Part shown: piece after piece, positions 23,551-33,109 of the stretch
Position numbering within the stretch: position 1 is the first letter of the stretch
How the letters are laid out: every line of letters begins with the position of its first letter
Assembly: GCA_031367345.1 (NCBI GenBank)
Contig: JANLPR010000193.1
Span: 1 to 33,757 of the forward strand
Origin: JADKIH01 sp031367345
Lineage (GTDB): Bacteria; Bacteroidota; Bacteroidia; AKYH767-A; 2013-40CM-41-45
Reading direction: 5' to 3'
DNA length: 33,757 nucleotides
Program-made: the position numbers and the translations under genes
Notes under the pieces: model-generated
The model's input: the letters and a program-made list of their open reading frames with translations, nothing else
What the model was told of the DNA's origin: nothing
The model's database searches: none

Positions 23551-24777
23551 TTAATTCACTACCACTTTTCCGATTACTTTTTTGTCACCCAATAAAATAT
23601 ATAAGCCCTTAAGTTCTGAAAGGTTTAATTCTGTTTCATTGCTTTCAACTTTTTTGCTTAAAACAATTCTGCCTTGAAGATCGGTTAGGGTAAGAGTAGT
23701 AAAACTCTTTTGTGATTTTACTCTGATAACACCTGAAGTTGGGTTAGGATAAAAATAATACTCTGAAGCCAATTCATTTATTCCACTAGTTGTGTTAAAT
23801 GTATTTGGTAGTGGATTGAGATCTGAAGGAGTGCAGCCAAGTTGACGGAATAAAAAATTACTTACAAAACGAACTGTTGTGTCCATAAAAGTAGCGCTAG
23901 AATAATAGGGGACGTGATCAGACCCAAAGAAAGTATAAAATTGATTATACAGTCCAATTGAGTCGGCATAATGTGCTAACGAATAACTACCATCGACAGT
24001 CATGATTGGAAATCCAAGAAGTTTTATCACATCCGTTGCATAAGGAACAGTATTGTCGTGATCACCATGCATAGCACAAAATGGAATGTCAGTTGAGTGC
24101 ATCCAAGTTTTATTTCCCAGGGCACCGCAAAGGTCTACGATGGCGTTTACATTAGAAGAGTAGCCGGGATTTCCACTATTGCCATCTAAATTTCCAAGAG
24201 CAGTAGTGTCGATTGTTGTAGGAAGTTCAGCGTAGTTGTCCATGTATGCAAGATGTAAAGCAGCGAATGCGCCGGCAGAACTACCACCTGCATAAATAAT
24301 TGTTGGGTCGATCGTATAAGTATTTGCTGTTGCAGCGTCTTTTCTAAAGAAACGAATAGCAGCTTTCAAGTCTTGTACAGATCGGTACACAGCATTTGTT
24401 GCATTTGCTTGATTGTACGGGAAGCTGATACCAAGACGATAATTTATTGAAGCGCAAACATAACCTCGTTTTGCGAAATGTTGGCAAAGCGTTGTAACGT
24501 CTAAATCGTTTTTTGTTCCACTAAGAAAACTTCCGCCATGAACCCAAATGATTAGAGGCCGCTGAACCATCGTATCGGCATGAGGCTGGTAAATGTCCAT
24601 CGTTAAGACAGTGTTAGTCCCGTTGTAATCAGCATTAGCGCCATAGGTTACATTGCTCGTAAGGTCATAAGTGGCGAATACTTCTGTATCAAATCGTCCT
24701 GAGAAACAATCGACACTCTGTGCGTTCATCAATCCCGACGCGATCAGTAACGATAATAATGAGTAGAGTTTTTTCAT
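23551..24777 (-). CDS. Secreted carboxylesterase-like alpha/beta hydrolase, T9SS type A
   Basis: This 408-residue protein has a signal peptide (to about residue 20, MNAQ) and a hydrolase domain of the carboxylesterase/BD-FAE type. The oxyanion-hole motif is HGGSF (80-84), the nucleophile elbow is GGSSAG with S167, the acid is in GDHDNTVPY (D241 best candidate) and the base is in GSDHVPY (H288). The C-terminus (YYFYPNPTSGVIRV to KVVVN) is a T9SS type A sorting domain, so the enzyme should be exported and released or anchored at the surface. It probably cleaves ester bonds; the substrate is unknown. It is a paralog of the convergent gene at 21902, from which a bidirectional terminator separates it. 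Confidence 0.92.
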   Translation of the reverse strand: MKKLYSLLSLLIASGLMNAQSVDCFSGRFDTEVFATYDLTSNVTYGANADYNGTNTVLTMDIYQPHADTMVQRPLIIWVHGGSFLSGTKNDLDVTTLCQHFAKRGYVCASINYRLGISFPYNQANATNAVYRSVQDLKAAIRFFRKDAATANTYTIDPTIIYAGGSSAGAFAALHLAYMDNYAELPTTIDTTALGNLDGNSGNPGYSSNVNAIVDLCGALGNKTWMHSTDIPFCAMHGDHDNTVPYATDVIKLLGFPIMTVDGSYSLAHYADSIGLYNQFYTFFGSDHVPYYSSATFMDTTVRFVSNFLFRQLGCTPSDLNPLPNTFNTTSGINELASEYYFYPNPTSGVIRVKSQKSFTTLTLTDLQGRIVLSKKVESNETELNLSELKGLYILLGDKKVIGKVVVN

Positions 24778-24820
24778 TTTTAAGTGAGTAGTAAGTGGTG
24801 ATTAGTGAGTATGAAGGATG

Positions 24821-24967
24821 AAGTATTAACTAGGAAGTATTAACTAGGCAGAATGAATTAATTAGCAGAAGTAAGAATTGAGAAGTATGAATTTTAAAGT
24901 AAGAATTATGAAGTAAGAATTTTGAACTAAGAATTATGAAGTATGAATTTTGAAGAAGAATTAAGAA
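24821..24967. repeat. Degenerate AT-rich minisatellite
   Basis: A 14 bp exact tandem pair (aagtattaactagg at 24821-24834 and 24835-24848) is followed, from about 24869, by imperfect units of about 15 bp based on gaagtaagaattat. The array fills the gap between the hydrolase gene start and the pdxA stop. A weak reading frame across it on the minus strand is low-complexity and not a gene. Confidence 0.8.
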
Positions 24968-24989
24968 GAAATCATTCTTCACTATTATT

Positions 24990-26057
24990 TTATCTATCCG
25001 ATGTCTGTTTAGAGAATGCCAATGGGTTTGCATTGATCTCGTCGTATTCTTCTCTTTTGGCTAATATATCAATAGCAGTATAAATTGCCTGACGGAACGA
25101 TTCTTCGTCCGCAACTCCTTTGCCTGCTATGTCATAAGCGGTTCCGTGATCGGGCGATGTTCTTACAATTGGTAGGCCGGCAGTAAAATTAACACCGTTA
25201 GAAAAACTCATTGTTTTGAACGGCACCAATCCTTGATCGTGATACATAGCTAAAACTGCATCAAACTTACTATGAGTTCCGGCTCCAAAAAATCCATCGG
25301 CACTGTAAGGGCCGTAAGTGAAAACGCCTTCGTCAAAACATTTTTTTACAGCCGGAATAATAATTTCTAACTCTTCTTTTCCAATCAATCCATCGTCGCC
25401 TGCATGCGGGTTAAGCCCAAGTACAGCGATCTTCGGCTTACGAATTCCGAAATCTCTCTTAAGCGATTTATTAATCATCTTAATCTTAGTCGCAATTTTT
25501 TCAATCGATAATCCTGCTGCTACTTCTTTCACAGGAATATGTCCCGATACTACAGCAACTTTAAGATGGTCGCTCACCAGAAACATCAGGTAATCTTTTG
25601 TGTCGAATGCTTCAGCTAAAAATTCGGTATGACCGTTAAATCGAAATTGGTCAGACTGAATCGTGTTTTTATTAATAGGGGCAGTAACCAATACGTCAAT
25701 CTTTTTCTCTTTTAAATCGGCAACTGCATGTTGAATAGATTGCAAAGCATACTTACCGGCACTTTCTGTGGCTTGTCCAAATTCAACATGAACATCTTCT
25801 TCCCAACAATTTACAACATTTGTTTTACGAAGAATAATTTCATTACTATTTTTTATAGTTGTGTATTGAAAATCGAGAAGGTTCAGATGCTTTCTATGAG
25901 CAGAAACAATTTTGTTACTTGCATAAATTACAGGAGTACAAATTTGATGCATGCGATTATCGAGGAAGGTTTTGATGATTACTTCTAACCCAATTCCATT
26001 GATGTCGCCACAAGTTATTCCAACTTTTATTCTTCCTTCTGTATCCTGATTACTCAT
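24990..26057 (-). CDS. pdxA: 4-hydroxythreonine-4-phosphate dehydrogenase
   Basis: This 355-residue enzyme of the DXP-dependent pyridoxal phosphate pathway oxidises 4-phosphohydroxy-L-threonine. It has the family start GITCGDINGIGLEV (13-26), a substrate-site His in NGHTEFLAE (H143), and three His at metal-ligand spacing: H173 (SGHIP), H219 (LNPHAGD) and H273 (MYHDQGLVP). The TSPDHGTAYDIAG segment near the C-terminus is also conserved. The length is slightly more than the E. coli enzyme, with a short C-terminal tail. The M17 peptidase gene ends 29 bases upstream, so the two are likely cotranscribed. Confidence 0.96.
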   Translation of the reverse strand: MSNQDTEGRIKVGITCGDINGIGLEVIIKTFLDNRMHQICTPVIYASNKIVSAHRKHLNLLDFQYTTIKNSNEIILRKTNVVNCWEEDVHVEFGQATESAGKYALQSIQHAVADLKEKKIDVLVTAPINKNTIQSDQFRFNGHTEFLAEAFDTKDYLMFLVSDHLKVAVVSGHIPVKEVAAGLSIEKIATKIKMINKSLKRDFGIRKPKIAVLGLNPHAGDDGLIGKEELEIIIPAVKKCFDEGVFTYGPYSADGFFGAGTHSKFDAVLAMYHDQGLVPFKTMSFSNGVNFTAGLPIVRTSPDHGTAYDIAGKGVADEESFRQAIYTAIDILAKREEYDEINANPLAFSKQTSDR

Positions 26058-26086
26058 AGTAGTTTTTTATTAATTGAAATAAATGA

Positions 26087-27520
26087 TCACAATGACGAAA
26101 TAAAATCTGTTAGCAATCGAACAGCAACTCCGGTACCGCCTTTTCCACGGTAGCTCGAGGTAGAATGAACATACGATGGACCTGCAATGTCAAAATGCAT
26201 CCAAGGATAATCAACATAACGCTGCAAAAATTTTCCGGCAGTAATAGCGCCGCCAATAGATCCGCCAATATTTTTCATATCCGCAATGTCCGATTTTATT
26301 AAGTCATCGTATTCATCCCAGAATGGAAATTCTGCTAAGCGTTCATATACTTTTTCTCCACTTTCTTTCAATTGAGTTCTTTGCTTCTCAGATGCTGTTC
26401 CCATACAAACAATTCCGTAAGGTCCTACAGCCATTGCAGCGGCTCCTGTAAGTGTTGCAAAATCTAATACTAACTCAGGCTTGAATTTTTTTGCATAATG
26501 CAATGCATCAGCAAGAATCAATCTACCTTCTGCATCAGTGTTCAACACTTCAACCGTATGTCCACTCATCATCGTTATTACATCGCCCGGAACGTACGCT
26601 TTTTCTGAAACTGCATTATCGGTAGCAGGTACCAAAGCAATCACATGAATCGGCATTTTCGATTTAGCAATTGAATACATTGCCGAAGCAACAGCCGCCG
26701 CACCGGCCATATCGCTTTTCATATAGTCCATACTGTTTGGAGTAGGCTTAAGACTATATCCGCCGGTATCATACACCACACCTTTTCCGATTAAAACAAT
26801 CGGGCGTTTGTTTTTAGCATTTTTAGGTTTGTATTCCATTACAGTAAAAGTCGGAGGTAGCAAACTTCCTTTATTTACTGCAAGCAAACCACCCATCTTA
26901 AGCGATTTTATTTTAGACTTAGTAAACACCGTCACTTTAAATCCGGCCTCTTTACCCATAGCTACAAATTCTTTCGCCAGCTGAACCGAAGTCATTGTAT
27001 TCGATGGCTCATTTACTAACGTTCTTGCTTTCAAAACAGCATCAACTGTATTCTGAAGTTGTTTCACCTGAATTAACTGAAGTCCTTTGCTTTTGATCGC
27101 AACTTCTTTCATCGAATTAGCCTCTTTCTTTTTGCCTTTTCGATAACGTAAAAATTGATAGTTGCCAAGTGCAAGCCCTTCCGCAACAGCAAGTGCTAGA
27201 TCGTTATTCCCAATATAGTCGGCAATAACAACTCTCTTATAATGACTTTTGTTAAGCGAGGCCAGGAATAGATCACCCATTTTCCGACATTGTTCCAATT
27301 GATGATTGATTGGCTTAGCTTGATCGGGTTTATAGACGAAAATTAACCGTTTGAACTGGTTGATGACCAACGTTTTCTTGTCGGCTTTCAGTTCTTTTTT
27401 AATAAATTCAGATTCTGTGGTAGAAAATAGACCGGAAGGAATGCTTCCTTTGTCATCCAGTAGTAAAATGATCGAATCCGCAGTTTTGTAAGAAGGTGTT
27501 AATAGGATTGTGGTCTGCAT
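26087..27520 (-). CDS. M17 leucyl aminopeptidase family protein
   Basis: This 477-residue cytosolic dimetal aminopeptidase carries the metal ligands in GKGVVYDTGG (K246, D251), MKSDMAGAAAV (D270) and the family signature NTDAEGRLILADAL (D329, E331, with R333). The C-terminal catalytic domain (about 165-477) is complete; the N-terminal domain is divergent, as usual. I chose the ATG at 27520 because it begins the ordinary N-terminal strand (MQTTILLTPS). An ATG at 27586 would add 22 residues with no family match. Starts of this gene and mqnC are divergent and about 100 bases apart, so their promoters share that gap. Confidence 0.94.
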   Translation of the reverse strand: MQTTILLTPSYKTADSIILLLDDKGSIPSGLFSTTESEFIKKELKADKKTLVINQFKRLIFVYKPDQAKPINHQLEQCRKMGDLFLASLNKSHYKRVVIADYIGNNDLALAVAEGLALGNYQFLRYRKGKKKEANSMKEVAIKSKGLQLIQVKQLQNTVDAVLKARTLVNEPSNTMTSVQLAKEFVAMGKEAGFKVTVFTKSKIKSLKMGGLLAVNKGSLLPPTFTVMEYKPKNAKNKRPIVLIGKGVVYDTGGYSLKPTPNSMDYMKSDMAGAAAVASAMYSIAKSKMPIHVIALVPATDNAVSEKAYVPGDVITMMSGHTVEVLNTDAEGRLILADALHYAKKFKPELVLDFATLTGAAAMAVGPYGIVCMGTASEKQRTQLKESGEKVYERLAEFPFWDEYDDLIKSDIADMKNIGGSIGGAITAGKFLQRYVDYPWMHFDIAGPSYVHSTSSYRGKGGTGVAVRLLTDFISSL

Positions 27521-27621
27521 ATAATATTGTATTTTTGAAGGGTGGAAATTAGTGAAAATATTTTTTAACCGTTCAATAAAAAACATAACTCTTTCCGATT
27601 GTTATTTGTCGTATATATTAT

Positions 27622-28746
27622 ATGAATTCAGATAGTTTACTTAAACGAGCACTCAGTTTCGACTTTCTTTCCGCTGAAGAAGGACAATTTCTCTATGAAA
27701 ATGCTTCAACAGCGGAGTTGATGGAGGTGGGCTTTAAAATGCGAAAAGCACTTCATCCTGAGAACAATGTAACATGGATAATCGACCGTAATTTAAATAC
27801 TACGAATGTTTGCATAGCTAATTGTAAGTTCTGCAACTTTTACCGTATCCCTGGTCATTCGGAGTCGTATATAACTACAATTGAGCAGTATAAGACTAAA
27901 ATAGAAGAGACCTTCCGTTTTGGAGGCGAGCAGCTTTTGCTTCAGGGTGGCCACCATCCCGATCTCGGGATCGATTATTATTCCAACCTTTTCCGTGAAT
28001 TGAAAAGATTGTATCCTCAGTTGAAACTGCATGCACTAGGGCCGCCGGAAATAGCACACATCACCAAACTTGCGGGTTCTACACATACGGAAGTTTTAAA
28101 AACATTGATGGAAGCCGGTCTCGATTCGTTGCCTGGAGCGGGTGCTGAGATCTTGAATGATCGAGTTCGGCGACTTATTTCTAAAGGCAAATGCAGTGGA
28201 AGAGAGTGGCTCGATGTAATGCGTGCTGCACATCAACTTCATTTAACAACTTCGGCAACGATGATGTTCGGACATATCGAAACGATTGCTGAACGATTTG
28301 AACATCTAGTTTCGTTAAGGCAAGTGCAAAGTGAGAAGCCGGCAGATGCGAAAGGTTTTATTGCTTTTATACCTTGGCCTTTTCAAGATGAAGGCACATT
28401 GCTGAACAGAGTTAAAGGAGTTCACAATACGATAACCGGTGAAGATTATATAAGAATGATTGCCATAAGTCGAATCATGTTACCCAACATCAAAAATATT
28501 CAGGCAAGTTGGTTAACAGTTGGAAAAGAAATTGCGCAGCTATGTTTGCATTCCGGTGCGAACGATTTTGGGTCTATTATGATAGAGGAAAATGTAGTTT
28601 CGGCTGCCGGAGCGCCTCATCGTTTTACGAGCAATGGAATTCAAGAAGCTATTAGAGAAGCAGGCTTTACACCTCAACTGAGAACGCAGCAATATGAATA
28701 TCGTGAGATGCCGGAATTAATGGAACAACAAGTAATCAATTACTAA
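27622..28746 (+). CDS. mqnC: Cyclic dehypoxanthinyl futalosine synthase (radical SAM)
   Basis: This 374-residue radical SAM enzyme of the futalosine menaquinone pathway cyclises dehypoxanthine futalosine. The CxxxCxxC cluster site is CIANCKFC (C64, C68, C71), preceded by IIDRNLNTTNVC as in MqnC. LLQGGHHPDLGIDYY, LGPPEIAH, GLDSLPGAGAEIL and AFIPWPFQDEGT are family-type blocks; the last two favour MqnC over MqnE. Other menaquinone genes are not in the window. It is followed after 12 bases by a surface protein gene, an odd but plausible operon partner. Confidence 0.93.
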   Translation: MNSDSLLKRALSFDFLSAEEGQFLYENASTAELMEVGFKMRKALHPENNVTWIIDRNLNTTNVCIANCKFCNFYRIPGHSESYITTIEQYKTKIEETFRFGGEQLLLQGGHHPDLGIDYYSNLFRELKRLYPQLKLHALGPPEIAHITKLAGSTHTEVLKTLMEAGLDSLPGAGAEILNDRVRRLISKGKCSGREWLDVMRAAHQLHLTTSATMMFGHIETIAERFEHLVSLRQVQSEKPADAKGFIAFIPWPFQDEGTLLNRVKGVHNTITGEDYIRMIAISRIMLPNIKNIQASWLTVGKEIAQLCLHSGANDFGSIMIEENVVSAAGAPHRFTSNGIQEAIREAGFTPQLRTQQYEYREMPELMEQQVINY

Positions 28747-28758
28747 ACTTTCGTTTGA

Positions 28759-31422
28759 ATGAAACTAGTGCGTTTCTTTCTTTTATTCGTTTCCGTTTTT
28801 TTGATTTGCGAATACACGTTCGCAACTCATAATCGCGCCGGAGAAATAAGTTATCAGTGGATCGGAACAGATAGTACCGATCTTACTTATAAAATAATAA
28901 TTGTTACCTACACTAAAACGTCTTCACCAATTGATCGTCCATCGCTCGATCAAGTTTTTCTTGGCGACAATTCAGCCCCGGTAACTTTTAACCGACGATC
29001 GAAAACTCAATTGAACAACGACATTACCAAAAACGTGTACGATTACATTCACACCTATAATGGTAATGGTTCATTCAAAATAAGTTTCGTTGATCCCAAT
29101 AGAAATGAAGGCGTAATAAATATTCCTAATTCGGTAGAGGTGCCATTCTACGTAGAAAGTGTTTTGGTAATTAATCCCTATCTGGGCCCAAACAGTTCAC
29201 CGGTTTTAACTTATCCGCCAATCGATAAAGGATGCGTAGGAAGAATTTTTATTCACAACCCGGGAGCACATGATGCAGAGGGAGATAGTTTAACCTATGA
29301 ACTTGTTCCATGCGGAGGTGAGTCAGGCTTACCAATTCCCGGCTATACTTATCCGAATGCAACCACCTCTTTTACTTTGGATAGATTCACCGGAGATTTA
29401 GTTTGGGATCAGCCTGCATCACCGGGAGAATACAATGTAGCCTTCAATGTAATTCAATGGAAGCAAGGTGTGTTTGCTGGTTTTGTACGACGTGATATGC
29501 AAATTGATATTGGAACGTGCAGCAATCATCCCCCCGAAATACAATCAATCAGCGACACCTGCGTATTGGCCGGCGATACATTAGCGTTTGATGTAACCGC
29601 GATCGACCCTGATCATGATCGTGTAGAGCTTTCAGGTTATGGCGCCATTTTTTTAGATAGTCTTGTTCCTGATCCTGCACTTTTAACTCGAATTACTTTT
29701 AATAACGACACAGTTGTTTCTCATTTCTCTTGGGCAACAAAATGTCATCATGTACGCTACCGTCCTTATACAGCGATCTTCCGTGCATCCGATGTTCAAA
29801 ATGTAGACAGTATTTCATTAGTAGATATTAAAACAGTAAACATTCGAGTAATAGCACCTGCGCCCCCATCAGTTGTTGTATCTCCAAATGGAAGTAACAT
29901 TGATGTTAATTGGAGTGCATCTCCATGTACGGAAGCAAAAGGGTATTACGTTTATCGCCGAACAGATTTGTATGGTGGAACTATTCAATGTCCGTGCAAT
30001 AATGGTGTTCCTTCTTTCACAGGTTATCAACGCATCGCAACAATCAATAGCATCGACTCATTACATTTTCAAGATACAAATAATGGTAGCGGTTTGGCTA
30101 TCGGCGTTCAATACTGTTATTTGGTTACTGCATTTTTCGTAGATGGATCTGAAAGTTGTGCTTCGCCTCAAGCATGTACAACACTTAAAAAAGATCTTCC
30201 GATTTTAACGAATGCAGATGTAAATTCAACAGATAATGTAAATGGATCAATTAATGTAATTTGGAGTAAGCCAACAGAAATCGATACGATTCAGTATCCG
30301 GGTCCTTATGAGTACAGGCTTTTTCACGCAATTGGATTTTCATCTAATAATTTTATTCAACTAAGTACTTTTTCAGATTTGAACGATACAATTTACGTGG
30401 ATACATTGATCAATACATTTTCAAGTCCTTGGACCTATCGAGTTGAATTGTATTATACGAACAATGGTAATCTTGTGCTTAAAGGAGCGTCTACAATTTC
30501 GTCTTCTGTTTTCTTGTCAATTGCACCAACCGACAATCGACTTGATCTTAGTTGGGAAGAGCATACTCCATGGACGGATACTGCGTATGTGGTTTACAGA
30601 TTTAATCCGAATACATCTGTTTGGGATTCGATAACAACTGTTGCAGCGAGAAATTACAGTGATATAGGTTTGGGAAACGGAACAATGTATTGTTATTATG
30701 TAAAAGCTATTGGTAGTTACTCAACTCCAGGCTTAGCATCGCCATTATACAATCGTTCACAACAATATTGTTCAGTGCCAATTGATAATGTTCAACCATG
30801 TGCAACTGCTCTTACAGTAAATTCAGATTGCGACAACAATTCAAACTTTTTGCAATGGGTAAATCCGAATCAGACTTGCTCAGATGATGTGTTGAAATAT
30901 TATATTTATTATTCAGCCGGCGACAGTTCCACTTTTGAGATTATCGACTCTGTGCTTTCGCCACTCGATACAACTTATTTACATTCTAATCTGGAAATTA
31001 TTTCCGGTTGTTATAAGATTGTTGCTGTTGATTCTGTTGGAAATCTAACATTGAATCCAATTGTTGTTTGTGTAGATACATGTCGCCAGTATGTTTTACC
31101 TTCAGTATTCACTCCTAATAATGACGGAGTAAATGATATATTTCATCCGTGCGATAATACAACTTCGCCTGCACTTCAAACAAAAAACTGTCCGGCATAC
31201 AAAAACGTGAAGAAGGTCGACATTAAGATCTTTAATCGTTGGGGAAATCTTGTCTATGAAACAGAGAATAAAGATGTGAATTGGGATGGAAAAAATAAGG
31301 ATTCGAAACAAGATTGTGCAGAAGGAGTTTACTATTACACTTGTAAAGTCTATTTCTATCGTATATTTGGCGATGATGTGAAAGAGCTTCATGGCACGAT
31401 TCAGCTGATAAGAAATAAATAA
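28759..31422 (+). CDS. T9SS type B (gliding-motility C-terminal domain) surface protein
   Basis: This 887-residue protein has a signal peptide (to about residue 22, YTFA) and an N-terminal THNRAGEISYQW start that I have seen in large Bacteroidota surface proteins. A cadherin/Ig-like region follows (about 165-345, with HDAEGDSLTYEL and IDPDHDRVELSGYG), then fibronectin type III-like repeats (about 370-760). The C-terminal type B sorting domain starts near residue 781 (PSVFTPNNDGVNDIF, then FNRWGNLVYE and NWDGK). It should be exported by T9SS and attached to the surface; its binding role is unknown. It lies between mqnC and ribE with gaps of 12 and 9 bases, implying cotranscription with cofactor genes. 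Confidence 0.92.
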   Translation: MKLVRFFLLFVSVFLICEYTFATHNRAGEISYQWIGTDSTDLTYKIIIVTYTKTSSPIDRPSLDQVFLGDNSAPVTFNRRSKTQLNNDITKNVYDYIHTYNGNGSFKISFVDPNRNEGVINIPNSVEVPFYVESVLVINPYLGPNSSPVLTYPPIDKGCVGRIFIHNPGAHDAEGDSLTYELVPCGGESGLPIPGYTYPNATTSFTLDRFTGDLVWDQPASPGEYNVAFNVIQWKQGVFAGFVRRDMQIDIGTCSNHPPEIQSISDTCVLAGDTLAFDVTAIDPDHDRVELSGYGAIFLDSLVPDPALLTRITFNNDTVVSHFSWATKCHHVRYRPYTAIFRASDVQNVDSISLVDIKTVNIRVIAPAPPSVVVSPNGSNIDVNWSASPCTEAKGYYVYRRTDLYGGTIQCPCNNGVPSFTGYQRIATINSIDSLHFQDTNNGSGLAIGVQYCYLVTAFFVDGSESCASPQACTTLKKDLPILTNADVNSTDNVNGSINVIWSKPTEIDTIQYPGPYEYRLFHAIGFSSNNFIQLSTFSDLNDTIYVDTLINTFSSPWTYRVELYYTNNGNLVLKGASTISSSVFLSIAPTDNRLDLSWEEHTPWTDTAYVVYRFNPNTSVWDSITTVAARNYSDIGLGNGTMYCYYVKAIGSYSTPGLASPLYNRSQQYCSVPIDNVQPCATALTVNSDCDNNSNFLQWVNPNQTCSDDVLKYYIYYSAGDSSTFEIIDSVLSPLDTTYLHSNLEIISGCYKIVAVDSVGNLTLNPIVVCVDTCRQYVLPSVFTPNNDGVNDIFHPCDNTTSPALQTKNCPAYKNVKKVDIKIFNRWGNLVYETENKDVNWDGKNKDSKQDCAEGVYYYTCKVYFYRIFGDDVKELHGTIQLIRNK

Positions 31423-31431
31423 TTTCACTCT

Positions 31432-32022
31432 ATGTTTACCGGAATAATAGAAGGGATGGCAAAAGTGGTGGCTGTTCAGAAAGAAGGATCGAATATTCGT
31501 TTCGCTTTTAAGTGCAACTTTACCTCTGAGTTAACGATAGATCAAAGTCTGTCGCACAATGGTGTGTGTTTAACGGTGGTTGCATTGCAAGATGAAACAT
31601 ACCAGGTTGTAGCGATTGATGAATCATTGAAACGAACGAATCTTGGCGAGTTGAAAGTGGGCGATGAAGTTAATTTAGAACGATGCATGAAAATGAATGG
31701 ACGGATTGATGGCCATATTGTTCAGGGGCATGTTGACACAACCGCGGTTGTGAAAGAAATAAAAAAGGAAGACGGCAGTTGGCTAGTCTATTTTTCATAT
31801 CACGAAAATCCGAATCATCTTACAGTAGAAAAAGGTTCGGTGTGTATTGACGGAGTAAGTCTTACGGTAGTTGATTCAGGAAGAACAGATTTTTCAGTTG
31901 CAATAATTCCGTATACTTGGGAGCATACAAATTTTCATTCGATGAAAATTGGAAGCAGAGTGAATATAGAATTCGATATCATTGGAAAGTATGTTACAAA
32001 AATGCTTTCGTATAACAAATAA
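31432..32022 (+). CDS. ribE: Riboflavin synthase, alpha subunit
   Basis: This 196-residue enzyme converts two 6,7-dimethyl-8-ribityllumazine molecules to riboflavin. Two lumazine-binding repeats are clear: MFTGIIEG with HNGVCLTV in the first half and GHIVQGHVD with IDGVSLTV in the second. Length and start are those of the family. No FMN riboswitch is seen in front of it; the gene starts only 9 bases after the surface protein gene. Other riboflavin genes are not in the window. Confidence 0.96.
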   Translation: MFTGIIEGMAKVVAVQKEGSNIRFAFKCNFTSELTIDQSLSHNGVCLTVVALQDETYQVVAIDESLKRTNLGELKVGDEVNLERCMKMNGRIDGHIVQGHVDTTAVVKEIKKEDGSWLVYFSYHENPNHLTVEKGSVCIDGVSLTVVDSGRTDFSVAIIPYTWEHTNFHSMKIGSRVNIEFDIIGKYVTKMLSYNK

Positions 32023-32050
32023 AAATTAAAAGACTCGGGTAAATATTTTT

Positions 32051-33007
32051 ATGAAAGTAACAGAACACTTATCGAATAATCAAGGCAAAACACTTTTTTC
32101 AGTAGAGATATTGCCGCCATTGAAAGGCAAAAGTATTAAGAGTATTTACAACATCCTTGATCCTATTATGGAGTTCAAGCCTGCATTTGTCGACGTAACG
32201 TATCATCGAGAAGAGTATGTTTACAAAAAGCGTGAGAATGGATTGTTAGAAAAATTTTCAATTCGAAAGCGTCCGGGAACGGTGAGTATTTGTGCGGCAA
32301 TTTTGAATTACTATAAAGTTGATCCGGTTCCTCATATCATTTGTGGTGGATTTTCGAGAGAGGAAACAGAGAATGCATTAATCGAATTAAGTTATTTGGG
32401 TATCGATAATCTTTTGCTTTTGCGTGGCGATGCAATTAAATCGGAGTCGGCTTTTGAGCCGCACCATGGCGGACATAAATTTGCATTGGATTTGGTTCAA
32501 CAAGTTTCCAATATGAATAGAGGCGTTTATCTTGATGAAGATTTACAAGAAGTTACACCATCAGACTTTTGTTTTGGTGTTGCAGGTTATCCTGAAAAAC
32601 ATTTCGAAGCACCAAATTTAAAAACAGACTTGCGATATTTGAAGGCTAAAGTTGATGCCGGAGCATCGTACATCGTAACTCAAATGTTTTTTGATAATAC
32701 TAAGTATTTTGAGTTTGTAGAAAAGTGTAAAGAGAATGGAATTAATGTTCCGATTATTCCAGGGCTAAAGCCGGTAACTACTAAGAAGCAAACAACTACA
32801 TTACCTAAAATTTTTCATGTCGATTTGCCGGAAGATTTGGCTGATGCAATTGATAAGTGCGCAACAGATAAAGAAGTTCGTGAGCTTGGAATCGAGTGGT
32901 GTATTCAGCAATCGCTAGAGTTAAAAAAAGCGGGAGTGCCATGTTTGCATTACTATACAATGGGCAATGCTGATCTTACTACAAGTGTAGCGAAGAAAGT
33001 TTTTTAA
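32051..33007 (+). CDS. metF: 5,10-methylenetetrahydrofolate reductase
   Basis: This 318-residue TIM-barrel flavoprotein reduces methylenetetrahydrofolate to methyl-THF for methionine synthesis. It has the N-terminal FSVEILPPLKG block with the catalytic Glu, VDVTYHRE, HIICGGFSREE, LLLLRGDA for flavin/folate binding, GVAGYPEKH and VTQMFFDN. The length matches bacterial MetF. It follows ribE by 28 bases and may be cotranscribed. A hairpin with a T run follows the stop. Confidence 0.96.
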   Translation: MKVTEHLSNNQGKTLFSVEILPPLKGKSIKSIYNILDPIMEFKPAFVDVTYHREEYVYKKRENGLLEKFSIRKRPGTVSICAAILNYYKVDPVPHIICGGFSREETENALIELSYLGIDNLLLLRGDAIKSESAFEPHHGGHKFALDLVQQVSNMNRGVYLDEDLQEVTPSDFCFGVAGYPEKHFEAPNLKTDLRYLKAKVDAGASYIVTQMFFDNTKYFEFVEKCKENGINVPIIPGLKPVTTKKQTTTLPKIFHVDLPEDLADAIDKCATDKEVRELGIEWCIQQSLELKKAGVPCLHYYTMGNADLTTSVAKKVF

Positions 33008-33041
33008 TCGAGCCTTCGAGATCGTTTTATTATTCTATTTT

Positions 33042-33073
33042 ATGAATGATAATTAATCGATATTCATTTTTTT
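33042..33073 (+). terminator. Possible terminator after metF
   Basis: atgaat (33042-33047) pairs with attcat (33062-33067) and gat/atc extends the stem inside with a three-base bulge. Seven or eight T residues follow. The stem is AT-rich and modest, just before the GxxExxY gene start. Confidence 0.4.
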
Positions 33074-33109
33074 GATTGTTGTTCTTTGTTCATCATGTAT
33101 TTTTGGCTG

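Noticed and set aside
24830..25033. 67-residue minus-strand frame
   Set aside because: Low-complexity translation of the minisatellite overlapping the end of pdxA.
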